Shown: positions 1-6,540 of the stretch, one piece after another
Position numbering within the stretch: the first letter of the stretch is position 1
Layout: each line of letters starts with the position of its first letter
NCBI GenBank assembly: GCA_045578425.1
Contig: JAZNKF010000070.1
Location: forward strand, 1 to 37,624
Direction: 5' to 3'
DNA: 37,624 nt
Origin: RGIG3009 sp045578425
Lineage (GTDB): Bacteria; Bacillota; Clostridia; Oscillospirales; Acutalibacteraceae
The notes under the pieces: model-generated
Database searches by the model: none
What the model was told of the DNA's origin: nothing
The model's input: only the letters and a program-made list of their open reading frames with translations
Position numbers and translations under genes: made by a program

Positions 1-40
1 TTTATTCAGTTTTCAGGGTATACAAAGCCTTGAATATAGT

Positions 41-158
41 TGGTGTCGATGGCGGTGAGGGTACACCCGTTCCCATCCCGAACACGGCAGTTAAGCTCAC
101 TTGCGCTGACAATACTTGGCTGGTAGCGGCCCGGGAAGATAGGTAGACGCCGACACAA
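41..158 (+). rRNA. rrf: 5S ribosomal RNA
   Basis: The sequence carries the conserved 5S core: the CCCGTTCCCATCCCGAACACGG block of loops B/C (about 66-87) and the TTGGCTGGTAG block of the loop D/E arm. The 5' segment GTGTCG (43-48) pairs with CGACAC (151-156) to close helix I, giving a molecule of about 118 nt. A long hairpin terminator follows directly. The window begins about 40 bp upstream, so the 23S gene, if this belongs to a complete rrn operon, lies outside. The exact ends may be off by one or two bases. Confidence 0.93.
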
Positions 159-197
159 AACAGAACTCCGACGATTTTTCGTCGGAGTTCTTGTTTT
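157..197 (+). terminator. Terminator of the 5S rRNA gene
   Basis: A perfect 13-bp stem (162-174 with 179-191, loop TTTT) is extended by an A-rich 5' flank pairing with a T-rich 3' flank. It starts immediately after 5S helix I and is a typical rho-independent structure ending an rRNA operon. The T-run is interrupted by a G at 193. Confidence 0.85.
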
Positions 198-201
198 GTG
201 A

Positions 202-261
202 GTGAAGAGTGAAGAGTGAAAAGTGAAGAGTGAAGAGTGAAGGTGTCGCGCACGGCGCGAC
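202..261 (+). repeat. GTGAAGA heptamer array plus GC hairpin, copy 1
   Basis: About six units of a 7-bp repeat (consensus GTGAAGA, 202-242, one unit GTGAAAA) are followed by a perfect 7-bp hairpin GTCGCGC-ACG-GCGCGAC at 245-261. The same composite recurs at 773-832 after the decayed 5S copy. It holds no reading frame on a ribosome binding site. I infer a dispersed non-coding repeat rather than a gene. Confidence 0.8.
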
Positions 262-325
262 GGATGGGAAAAGGTAGCGCTTAACTTTGGTTGGGTGCTT
301 TTTCTTATTTTAAAATGATGGGAAC

Positions 326-530
326 GGGTTGGTTGGTGAGCGCCGAACGCTTTACGTTTGAAAAATGAGAAGTTGATAATGTTATTTATACTGTTTCTGC
401 CGTCGAGTTTTTTGTGTGGAGAAACGCGAGTTTGCAGTAAGGCTAACGCCTTGCAAAAACGAGCGTAAAGCCACACAGAAAAAGCGACGAGCGAAACCGT
501 AATAAGTTTGGCGCTAACCAACCAATACCC
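326..530. repeat. MITE-like imperfect palindrome (about 205 bp)
   Basis: The outer ends are inverted: the left end TGGTTGGTGAGCGCC (330-344) matches the reverse complement of the right end GGCGCTAACCAACCA (510-524) with one mismatch. Inner segments also mirror each other: CTGCCGTCGAG and TTTTTTGTGTGG on the left against CGACGAGCG and CCACACAGAAA on the right. The centre is AAGGC-TAAC-GCCTT (439-452). The left arm is about 35 nt longer, so it carries an insertion or the right arm a deletion. There is no transposase and no convincing reading frame. A non-autonomous element or a long structured RNA are both possible; target-site duplications are not obvious. Confidence 0.6.
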
Positions 531-544
531 TACTCTTGCGGTGC

Positions 545-587
545 CCAAAAAAGCCGTCGCGCTTCCGCTTTTGCTCGGCTTTTTTGA
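545..587. terminator. Possible loose hairpin, AAAAAAGCCG...CGGCTTTTTT
   Basis: A 10-bp inverted repeat, AAAAAAGCCG on the left and CGGCTTTTTT on the right, encloses a loop of about 19 nt. It has terminator-like ends in both directions but an unusually large loop. No gene lies just upstream on either strand, so its role is unclear. Confidence 0.35.
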
Positions 588-637
588 CCGCGGCGCCAAC
601 CCTTGCTCCCTGTATCCGCCACCGGCGGCGGGCGCAA

Positions 638-729
638 GCGTTGCTCATCCCTCACCGGCAGTTGAAGCCTCACCTCAGCTGACAATACTTGGCTGGTAGG
701 GACCTTGGAAGATAAGTAGATGCCAACAC
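638..729 (+). pseudogene. Decayed second 5S rRNA copy
   Basis: Positions 679-729 align without gaps to 106-156 of the intact 5S gene with 7 differences in 51 nt, including 21 identical bases over the TTGGCTGGTAG arm. Upstream, 638-678 still resembles the 5S loop B/C region (CATCCC, CGGCAGTT), but with insertions. No partner GTGTTGG for the 3' helix I strand is found where the 5' end should be. This 5S could not close helix I, so I call it a truncated pseudogene. Its terminator and heptamer/hairpin block are retained. Confidence 0.75.
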
Positions 730-730
730 A

Positions 731-768
731 AAGAAAGACCTCGACTGAAAAGTCGGGGTCTTTTCTTT
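731..768 (+). terminator. Terminator after the decayed 5S copy
   Basis: An 11-bp stem, AGACCTCGACT with AGTCGGGGTCT (one G-T pair), has loop GAAA and is flanked by A-rich and T-rich arms. It occupies the same place relative to the 5S remnant as the 157-197 hairpin does to the intact gene, but its sequence differs. Confidence 0.75.
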
Positions 769-772
769 GTGA

Positions 773-876
773 GTGAAGAGTGAATAGTGAAGAGTGAAGA
801 GTGAAGAGGTGAGGTGTCGCGCAATGCGCGACGGATTGGGAATAGCACTTGACAGAAAGGTTGGGTGCTTTTTCTT
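773..876 (+). repeat. Heptamer array, GC hairpin and tail, copy 2
   Basis: Five GTGAAGA-type units (773-807) are followed by a perfect hairpin GTCGCGC-AAT-GCGCGAC (816-832) and the 18-nt segment ending at 876 that is identical to 289-306. Together with the terminator this mirrors the block downstream of the intact 5S gene. The stretch 877-950 has no feature I recognise apart from two TTTTTGGTG direct repeats (901-909, 931-939) ahead of the next promoter. Confidence 0.75.
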
Positions 877-955
877 TTGTTTTATGGGTGTAAAAAAGGG
901 TTTTTGGTGCGATGAGAGAAAAAAGACATTTTTTTGGTGAAATAGGGGTTTTCTA

Positions 956-984
956 TTGAAAAAAAGGGGGACTTGTGATAAAAT
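956..984 (+). promoter_or_regulatory. Sigma-A-type promoter of the fucosidase gene
   Basis: TTGAAA (956-961) and TAAAAT (979-984) are separated by 17 bp. Transcription would start near 991, leaving a 5' UTR of about 20 nt before the AAAGGGG ribosome binding site. Confidence 0.65.
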
Positions 985-1012
985 ATAGATAGTGAATATT
1001 AAAGGGGTTGTG

Positions 1013-2329
1013 ATGATGTCCAGTTACAAAGTAAAGAAAACGGATGCGGATATGGAGTGGTTTATTCACGACCGTTTTGGCATGTTTATTCACTTTGGAT
1101 TGTATTCGATGCCGGCAAGACACGAATGGGTTAAATCGGTAGAGAAAATTAGCGAGGAACACTACGACCAATACTTTAACCACTTTAATCCCGACAAATT
1201 CGATGCCAAGGAATGGGCGCGCAAAGCCAAAAAAGCCGGTATGAAGTATGCGGTGATGACGGCAAAACACCACGAAGGTTTTTGCCTGTTTGACTCGGCT
1301 TACACGGATTACAAATCCACCAACACGCCTGCCAAACGCGATTTTATTAAAGAATACGTGGAAGCGTTCAGAGCCGAGGGGTTGAAGGTTGGTATTTATT
1401 ATTCGCTGATTGACTGGCATCATCCGGATTATCAAATTGACATTTTCCATCCGCGCCGTGCCGAGGCCTGGGCGGAAGAATCCAACAAAACGCGCGATAT
1501 GGTGCGTTACAAAGAGTATTTGCACAACCAAGTAAGAGAGCTGCTGACCAATTACGGAAAAATTGATATTATTTGGTTTGATTTTACGTATCCGTGCATG
1601 GAAAGTGTCCGCAACGAATACAACCAATTTGCCATTCGCGATTACAAAGAATGGATGCCGTGGACAACCAAAGAAACGTGGGATGCCCCGAATTTGATTA
1701 AAATGATTCGTGAAATCAACCCCGACATTATCATTAACAACCGTACCGGTATTCCGCAAGATATTACCACACCGGAGCAAGCCACCAACAGCACGTGGCC
1801 GAAGTTTCCCGACACCGATGAGTTGTGGGCTTGGGAAGCTTGTCAAACGTTTTCGGGTTCGTGGGGATATTATCGCGACGAGATGAGTTGGAAAACACCC
1901 GAAATGCTGATTCGGATGTTGCTTAACAGCGTATCGGGCGGAGGAAACTTGATTATGAACGTAGGCCCGACCTCGCGCGGAAATTTTGACAAACGAGCAG
2001 ACAAAGCGCTTGCGGTGTTTGAGGAGTGGATGGATGCGAACGGTCGCTCTATTTATGGTTGTACGAAGGCAGAACCGGAATTTGTTGCTCCCATAGGTTC
2101 GGTTTTGACACAATCCGAAGATGGCAAACGATTGTATATCCATTTGTTGGATTATCCTTTCTCGGCTTTGAGAATGGTAGATATGGCGGGAAAAGTGGAA
2201 TATGCACAGTTGTTGCACGATGGTTCGGAAGTGCAAATCCGCGAAAAAGCAGACGGCAGCGTGAGCTTTTTGACGCCGAGCATTAAACCCGATCAAACAA
2301 TAACAGTTATTGAAGTTTTCTTGAAATAA
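1013..2329 (+). CDS. Alpha-L-fucosidase, GH29
   Basis: This 438-aa enzyme matches GH29 throughout. The N-terminus has the family pattern WFxxxRFGMFIHFGLYS, followed by the KHHEGFCLFDS segment and the IDIIWFDF strand, whose Asp190 is the expected catalytic nucleophile. Known GH29 enzymes release terminal L-fucose with retention of configuration. No signal peptide is present, so it should act in the cytosol on imported fucosylated oligosaccharides. I place the start at ATG 1013, which has AAAGGGG six bases upstream; a GTG at 992 in the same frame has no ribosome binding site. A promoter lies at 956-984 and a terminator at 2337-2367, so the gene is probably monocistronic. The RpiR regulator and MFS transporter just downstream could serve the same sugar. 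Substrate linkage cannot be read from the sequence. Confidence 0.93.
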   Translation: MMSSYKVKKTDADMEWFIHDRFGMFIHFGLYSMPARHEWVKSVEKISEEHYDQYFNHFNPDKFDAKEWARKAKKAGMKYAVMTAKHHEGFCLFDSAYTDYKSTNTPAKRDFIKEYVEAFRAEGLKVGIYYSLIDWHHPDYQIDIFHPRRAEAWAEESNKTRDMVRYKEYLHNQVRELLTNYGKIDIIWFDFTYPCMESVRNEYNQFAIRDYKEWMPWTTKETWDAPNLIKMIREINPDIIINNRTGIPQDITTPEQATNSTWPKFPDTDELWAWEACQTFSGSWGYYRDEMSWKTPEMLIRMLLNSVSGGGNLIMNVGPTSRGNFDKRADKALAVFEEWMDANGRSIYGCTKAEPEFVAPIGSVLTQSEDGKRLYIHLLDYPFSALRMVDMAGKVEYAQLLHDGSEVQIREKADGSVSFLTPSIKPDQTITVIEVFLK

Positions 2330-2336
2330 TATGTGT

Positions 2337-2367
2337 AAAAAGACCTCGACTTGTCGAGGTCTTTTTT
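2337..2367 (+). terminator. Terminator of the fucosidase gene
   Basis: A perfect 10-bp stem AGACCTCGAC/GTCGAGGTCT with loop TT is flanked by five A on the left and six T on the right. It lies 8 nt after the stop codon. Confidence 0.9.
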
Positions 2368-2368
2368 A

Positions 2369-2397
2369 TTGACAGAGAGTGGCAATTGTGATATACT
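2369..2397 (+). promoter_or_regulatory. Promoter of the RpiR-type regulator
   Basis: A perfect TTGACA -35 box (2369-2374) and TATACT -10 box (2392-2397) are separated by 17 bp. The -35 abuts the T-run of the preceding terminator. Confidence 0.8.
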
Positions 2398-2423
2398 CAT
2401 TTTTGCTCGAAAGAAAAATGAGT
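2395..2423. promoter_or_regulatory. Probable autoregulatory operator of the RpiR gene
   Basis: A perfect 10-bp inverted repeat, ACTCATTTTT (2395-2404) and AAAAATGAGT (2414-2423), has a 9-bp spacer. It overlaps the end of the -10 box and covers the expected start site near 2404. That position would let a bound dimer block transcription of the regulator gene. Confidence 0.6.
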
Positions 2424-2448
2424 AAAAATCAATTTGTGTGGTGAGTGT

Positions 2449-3300
2449 ATGGTAAAAAACATTTTTGCAGAACTTAAAGCGGAGTATAAGTATTTGAGTC
2501 GGATTGAAAAGAGCATTGCCGATTTGATTTTGAACGAGCCTAAGAAGTTTATTACCTATTCGATGGCGCAAGTTTCGCAAATTGCGGGAGTGTCGCAAGG
2601 GAGTATTAACAACTTTGCCAAAAAGTTTTCGGACGGCGGGTTTTCGGCCTTGAAATTGAAAACAGCCAGCTGCCTTTCGGCGCACGACGAAGTGCCGTTT
2701 TCGGTTGTGGATAAGAACGACAGTGTGATGGCGGCTTTGGAACTAAAAATAGAAGAAACGGCTTCGGCGTTTCGCAACACGTTGGAAATTAACGACGAAA
2801 GAACTTTGAAGAACGTGGTGGATAAGATTTTAAACGCCAAAAAAATTGACATATACGGTGTTTTTACTTCGGGGATTGTTGCCAAAGAATTTGGGTATCA
2901 ACTGATACAGCTAGGGGTTCCTGCAAATTTTGTGGAAGATACGCTGATGTGTGCTGTTTCGGCAACAATGTTAGATGCGGATTGTTTGGTGATTGCGGTT
3001 TCCTCTACGGGAAGAACCAAAGAAATTATCGACGCGGTGGAAATTGCCCGAAAAAACGACGTGCCGATTATTGCAGTTACGGGAGACAAGTTTTCACCTT
3101 TGGCAAAGATTTCGGACGAGGTGTTGGTTTCTCCGCCGAGTGGGGCCTCTGTTAGTGGCAGCGCGGCAGAAATACGTATGTCGCAACTGTTGATTTTAGA
3201 CGCCATCAGTTCGGTTTTGCGAAGCGTTATCGACGTTGGCGGAAAAGAGCATTATTATAAGTTGAAAGACGTTATAAGTTCTCACAGTGTTAGGGATTGA
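2449..3300 (+). CDS. RpiR/MurR-family transcriptional regulator (HTH + SIS)
   Basis: This 283-aa protein has an N-terminal RpiR helix-turn-helix (about residues 1-75; the pattern YLSRIEKSIADLIL...ITYSMAQVSQIAGVSQGSINNFAKKF is diagnostic) and a C-terminal SIS sugar-phosphate isomerase domain (about 110-250, with the DCLVIAVSSTGRTKE loop that binds phosphosugars). Family members sense a sugar phosphate and control the genes for its uptake or breakdown. I chose ATG 2449 with GGTGAG upstream, although the spacing is short; an in-frame GTG at 2434 lacks a ribosome binding site. Promoter and operator lie at 2369-2423. The MFS gene starts 10 bp after the stop and is likely co-transcribed, so the pair is probably a sensor with its transporter. 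The ligand is unknown. Confidence 0.9.
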   Translation: MVKNIFAELKAEYKYLSRIEKSIADLILNEPKKFITYSMAQVSQIAGVSQGSINNFAKKFSDGGFSALKLKTASCLSAHDEVPFSVVDKNDSVMAALELKIEETASAFRNTLEINDERTLKNVVDKILNAKKIDIYGVFTSGIVAKEFGYQLIQLGVPANFVEDTLMCAVSATMLDADCLVIAVSSTGRTKEIIDAVEIARKNDVPIIAVTGDKFSPLAKISDEVLVSPPSGASVSGSAAEIRMSQLLILDAISSVLRSVIDVGGKEHYYKLKDVISSHSVRD

Positions 3301-3310
3301 GGTGTTTTTT

Positions 3311-4528
3311 GTGGCAATTAGCGCAGAAGCAAAGAAAGCAATAAAAATAGGGAGTTTGTGCTCGGTTTCGTATTTGGCAGTGTATATTGCGCGAAATATT
3401 TTGGGAGTGCTTACTCCGCAGATGATTTTGGGTACCACATTTACAACGGAAAACATTGGTACGCTTTCGTCTGTGTTTTTTATCACCTATGCGATTGGGC
3501 AGTTAATAAATGGAATTATCGGAGACCGTATTAAAGCAAAATACATGATAAGCATTGGTCTGTTTTTGGCGGGCATTTTTAATTTTACGTTTGCGCTTTT
3601 TGACGATACGTTTACGGTGCCGTATATCTCGTATTTGTTGATGGGGTTTGCGCTTTCGATGATTTATGGGCCTATGACGAAGGTTGTGGCAGAAAACAAC
3701 AGTTTGATTTATGCTACGCGGTGTAGTGTGGGGTACAATTTTGCCTCGCTTTTCGGTTCGCCGCTTGCCGGTGTTTTGGCGGCGCTCTTTTTGTGGCATG
3801 TGGTATTTTACATAAGCGGCGGAGCTCTTATTATCACGGGGGTTTTGGCGTTTGTGCTTTTTACGTTGTTTGAAAAGCAAGGGTTGGTCAAGTATAATCA
3901 ATTTAAAAAAGCAGAAAAAAACGGTGGCGGAATCAAGGTGTTGATTGAGCGCGAGATTATCCGTTTTACTTTGATTTCGGTTTTGACGGGGATTATCCGT
4001 ACGACGGTGGTGTTTTGGTTACCCACTTATTTTGCACAGCATTTGGGCTTTTCTGCTTCGACTTCGGCAATTTTGTTTACGGTTTCCACCTTGATTGGGT
4101 CGGCTTCGGCGTTTGTTTCGATTTTTATTTATGAAAAAATGGGTTATAAGATGAATCTCTCGCTTGTGTTGTGGTTTGCGTTGTCCGCAATTGGATTTTT
4201 GGGAGCTTTCTTGTTTGAAAATGCGGTATGGAACGTTGGGTTTATCATTGTTGCAATTTTTGCCGCAAAATGTGCCGCTTCGATGTTGTGGAGTCGGTAT
4301 TGCCCGAGCCTGAGTGACACGGGGTTGGTATCGAGTGCCACGGGATTTTTGGATTTTATGAGTTATATGGCGGCGGCAATTTCTTCTTCGTTGTTTGCCA
4401 ATGCCGTAGCCGATATTGGTTGGAGCACACTGGTTTTCGTGTGGTTTTTGCTGATGGTGGCAGGGTTGTTGGTGATGGTGCCGTTTAAGAAGTTTTTAAA
4501 AGGTCGCAACAAGGGCGAAAGCGCGTAA
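3311..4528 (+). CDS. MFS transporter, organophosphate:phosphate antiporter (GlpT/UhpT) type
   Basis: The 405-aa protein is almost entirely hydrophobic, with about 12 predicted membrane spans. The loop after the second span reads GQLINGIIGDRIKAKYMI, which resembles the signature of the OPA family (glycerol-3-phosphate, hexose-phosphate and UhpC-like carriers), and the N-terminus starts with the short basic helix AEAKKAIKIG. I place the start at GTG 3311, preceded by TGAGGTG six bases away. Upstream in-frame GTG codons (3287, 3302) would overlap the regulator or the ribosome binding site. It follows the RpiR gene closely and has no promoter of its own, so the two probably form one transcript. 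A sugar phosphate or a related anion is the likely cargo, but this is inference. Confidence 0.82.
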   Translation: MAISAEAKKAIKIGSLCSVSYLAVYIARNILGVLTPQMILGTTFTTENIGTLSSVFFITYAIGQLINGIIGDRIKAKYMISIGLFLAGIFNFTFALFDDTFTVPYISYLLMGFALSMIYGPMTKVVAENNSLIYATRCSVGYNFASLFGSPLAGVLAALFLWHVVFYISGGALIITGVLAFVLFTLFEKQGLVKYNQFKKAEKNGGGIKVLIEREIIRFTLISVLTGIIRTTVVFWLPTYFAQHLGFSASTSAILFTVSTLIGSASAFVSIFIYEKMGYKMNLSLVLWFALSAIGFLGAFLFENAVWNVGFIIVAIFAAKCAASMLWSRYCPSLSDTGLVSSATGFLDFMSYMAAAISSSLFANAVADIGWSTLVFVWFLLMVAGLLVMVPFKKFLKGRNKGESA

Positions 4529-4534
4529 AAGTAC

Positions 4535-4563
4535 TTGTTTTTTAAAAAGAATGTTGGTATAAT
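4535..4563 (+). promoter_or_regulatory. Promoter of the alpha/beta hydrolase gene
   Basis: TTGTTT (4535-4540) and a perfect TATAAT (4558-4563) are separated by 17 bp. The promoter begins 6 bp after the MFS stop codon, so the hydrolase can be expressed independently. Confidence 0.65.
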
Positions 4564-4598
4564 AAAACCGCTATAATGCGGAAAAAGGAGAGTTCTTT

Positions 4599-5321
4599 AT
4601 GTACGAAAACGCGATTACACACGAGTTTTTATTTGACGGAAGAAAAGCCATTGTGATTGAACCGACCGTTCCTGCTAACGGCCGTTGGTTGTGGAAAGCG
4701 GAATATTTTGATGCGTTTCCGAATTTTGAGGAAGCGATGGTGGAAAAGGGATACCACGTTTGCTACATTGAAAACGACAATCGCTGGGCTACTCCCGAAG
4801 TGGTGGAGCGTGCGGCGGCGTTTTTGCAGTATGTGAGTGAAACCTATCACTTGGAAAAGCGCGGTGTACCTGTGGGCATGAGTTGCGGTGGCTTGCTTTC
4901 GGCACAGCTGGCCATTGCTCATCCGGAACTGGTGGCAGTGTTATATTTGGATGCGCCGGTGCTGAATATTTTGAGCCTGGCGGGGTTGGGCGAGTGTGAA
5001 GTCCTTGAAGGGATTCGATTGGAATTGTTAAACACGTATGGGTTTAGCAAATCTTCGCTGATTTCGTTCCGCAACAGTCCGATTGACCATATGGACAAGT
5101 TGCTGGAAAACAACATTCCGATTTTGTTGTTATACGGTAATGCGGACAAAGTGGTTATGTATGCCGAAAACGGAAAAGTGTTATATGACTATTACGTGCA
5201 AAACGGCGGGACCATTAAAGCGGTTTGCAAATCCATGATGGGGCATCATCCGCATGGGTTAGAGGACCCGCAACCTATCATTGATTTTGTGGAAGAACAT
5301 TTTTACGACATTGAACGATAA
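4599..5321 (+). CDS. Alpha/beta hydrolase
   Basis: This 240-aa protein has the single-domain alpha/beta hydrolase layout. The nucleophile elbow GMSCGG places the catalytic serine at residue 95, the acid is probably the Asp in YGNADKVV, and the histidine lies in MMGHHPHG near residue 220. There is no signal peptide, so it acts in the cytosol. The start ATG follows AAAGGAGAG. The gene sits after the RpiR-MFS pair but has its own promoter and shares a bidirectional terminator with hemW. Close relatives are annotated as esterases or peptidases of unknown substrate; a deacylase acting on sugars imported by this locus is possible but cannot be shown. Confidence 0.8.
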   Translation: MYENAITHEFLFDGRKAIVIEPTVPANGRWLWKAEYFDAFPNFEEAMVEKGYHVCYIENDNRWATPEVVERAAAFLQYVSETYHLEKRGVPVGMSCGGLLSAQLAIAHPELVAVLYLDAPVLNILSLAGLGECEVLEGIRLELLNTYGFSKSSLISFRNSPIDHMDKLLENNIPILLLYGNADKVVMYAENGKVLYDYYVQNGGTIKAVCKSMMGHHPHGLEDPQPIIDFVEEHFYDIER

Positions 5322-5323
5322 GA

Positions 5324-5360
5324 AAAACCGCCGTAACAGAAACTCTGTTACGGCGGTTTT
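5324..5360. terminator. Bidirectional terminator between the hydrolase and hemW
   Basis: A perfect 17-bp stem (5324-5340 with 5344-5360) has a 3-nt loop and A/T-rich ends on both sides. It lies between two convergent genes and can serve both. Confidence 0.9.
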
Positions 5361-5361
5361 G

Positions 5362-6477
5362 TTATAACAAGCGGGATAAAATGGCGTCGGAGACCAAAAA
5401 GCCATTGCGGGTAAGGCGAATGCCGCTTTTTTCGCAAACGATGAGCGAAGAAGGCATCGCTTCGGCGCGCTGACGCCAAATGGCGGGAATGGTCGTGCCA
5501 AAACGAGCAAAAAAGTCGTGTTCGGTGAGGCCTTTGGTTAATCGAAGGCGCAACATGGCGAACTCTTCGGGTGAGTTTTCGGGGATTTGTGAGGCATCGG
5601 GATTTTCCGGCAAAGGCACTTTGTGGTTTAGGAAAGAGGAGAGGGAACGGGGGTAACAGAACCGTTTGCCGTTTACAAACGAGTGGGCGGCGGGACCTAA
5701 ACCCAAATATGGTTCGGACAGCCAATATTTGAGATTGTGGCGACTTTCAAAACCCGATTTGGCAAAGTTGGAAATTTCGTATTGCATAAAACCGTGGGAT
5801 TCTAACGCTTCGCAAGCGGTGTGATACAAAAGCACGGTTTGGTCTTCGTCGGGCAAATCTTTGGGCGGAGAGAGGGCGTAGGGTGTGCCGTCTTCTAATT
5901 TTAGCAAATAGGCAGAAACGTGCGAAGCGCCCCATGCGGCACAACGTTCAACCGCCGTTTTGACATGTGCGGGGGTTTGCCCCGCGATACCGAGCATGAG
6001 GTCGAGAGAAAGGTTGTGAATACCTGCCGCTTGGGCGGTGGCAACGGTGCGCTCGGTTTGTGCTACGGTGTGGCGGCGCCCCAAAATTTTCAGTTGTGCA
6101 TCCTCTGCCGCTTGCATGCCGAGAGACAAACGGTTACCTCCTGCCGCGGCAAATGCAGAAAACGTGGCAGATAATTCGTCGGCGGGGTTGGCTTCAAGCG
6201 TGATTTCTGCCGTGTCGGGTAAGGAAAAAGCAGACCGCACTGTTTGGATTAATGTCGCCAGGCGTTTGCCGCCGAGAAGCGTTGGGGTGCCGCCGCCGAA
6301 ATACAGTGTGTCGGCAGGTTGTTCCAGTGTGCTGCCCCATTGTTTGATTTCGGTTATCAGTGCCGCTGTGTAGCGGTCCAAATCGTCTTCGCTGAAAGCA
6401 GCGGTGGAATAAAAATCGCAATAAGGACATTTGGAAATACAAAAAGGGGCATGCAAATAAATGCCAAAGGACAACAA
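5362..6477 (-). CDS. hemW: Radical SAM heme chaperone HemW (HemN-like)
   Basis: The 371-aa protein begins with the radical SAM cluster motif C13-x3-C17-x2-C20 (CISKCPYCDFYS), followed by LYFGGGTPTLL and the HemW-type C-terminal domain (LKYWLSEPYLGLGPAAHSF...). HemW binds heme and a 4Fe-4S cluster and is thought to deliver heme. It is often misannotated as coproporphyrinogen III dehydrogenase, but true HemN carries a longer N-terminus. The start is a TTG at 6477, supported by a strong CGGGAGGTGA ribosome binding site (6481-6490). A perfect hairpin terminator (6501-6528) stands only about 25 nt upstream, so the gene needs either read-through from lysC or a promoter I cannot identify. Confidence 0.88.
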   Translation of the reverse strand: MLSFGIYLHAPFCISKCPYCDFYSTAAFSEDDLDRYTAALITEIKQWGSTLEQPADTLYFGGGTPTLLGGKRLATLIQTVRSAFSLPDTAEITLEANPADELSATFSAFAAAGGNRLSLGMQAAEDAQLKILGRRHTVAQTERTVATAQAAGIHNLSLDLMLGIAGQTPAHVKTAVERCAAWGASHVSAYLLKLEDGTPYALSPPKDLPDEDQTVLLYHTACEALESHGFMQYEISNFAKSGFESRHNLKYWLSEPYLGLGPAAHSFVNGKRFCYPRSLSSFLNHKVPLPENPDASQIPENSPEEFAMLRLRLTKGLTEHDFFARFGTTIPAIWRQRAEAMPSSLIVCEKSGIRLTRNGFLVSDAILSRLL

Positions 6478-6500
6478 CGTTCACCTCCCGTTATCGGAAA

Positions 6501-6530
6501 AGAAAAAGCCGCAAACGCGGCTTTTTCTTT
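6501..6530 (-). terminator. Hairpin between lysC and hemW
   Basis: A perfect 12-bp stem, AGAAAAAGCCGC with GCGGCTTTTTCT, has a 4-nt loop and is T-rich in the leftward direction. It should end the ACT-hom-lysC transcript, yet it lies directly before the hemW ribosome binding site. Confidence 0.85.
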
Positions 6531-6540
6531 GTTATTAAAA

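Noticed and set aside
202..242. A possible CRISPR or phase-variable repeat in the GTGAAGA units.
   Set aside because: Units are contiguous 7-mers without spacers, and no coding frame depends on their number.
6..599. A 197-codon minus-strand frame through the 5S rRNA and the repeats.
   Set aside because: It runs through rRNA, a terminator and the heptamer array, which by themselves produce the LHSSLFT-type repeats in the translation.
508..699. A 63-codon plus-strand frame between the palindrome and the decayed 5S.
   Set aside because: It overlaps the palindrome end and the 5S remnant, has no ribosome binding site, and its translation shows no family pattern.
638..729. A functional second 5S rRNA gene.
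   Set aside because: The 5' half is missing or too changed and helix I has no partner strand; only the 3' half is convincingly 5S.
953..2296. A 447-codon antisense frame across the fucosidase gene.
   Set aside because: GH29 motifs are clear on the plus strand; the antisense protein has no recognisable pattern and crosses the plus-strand promoter.
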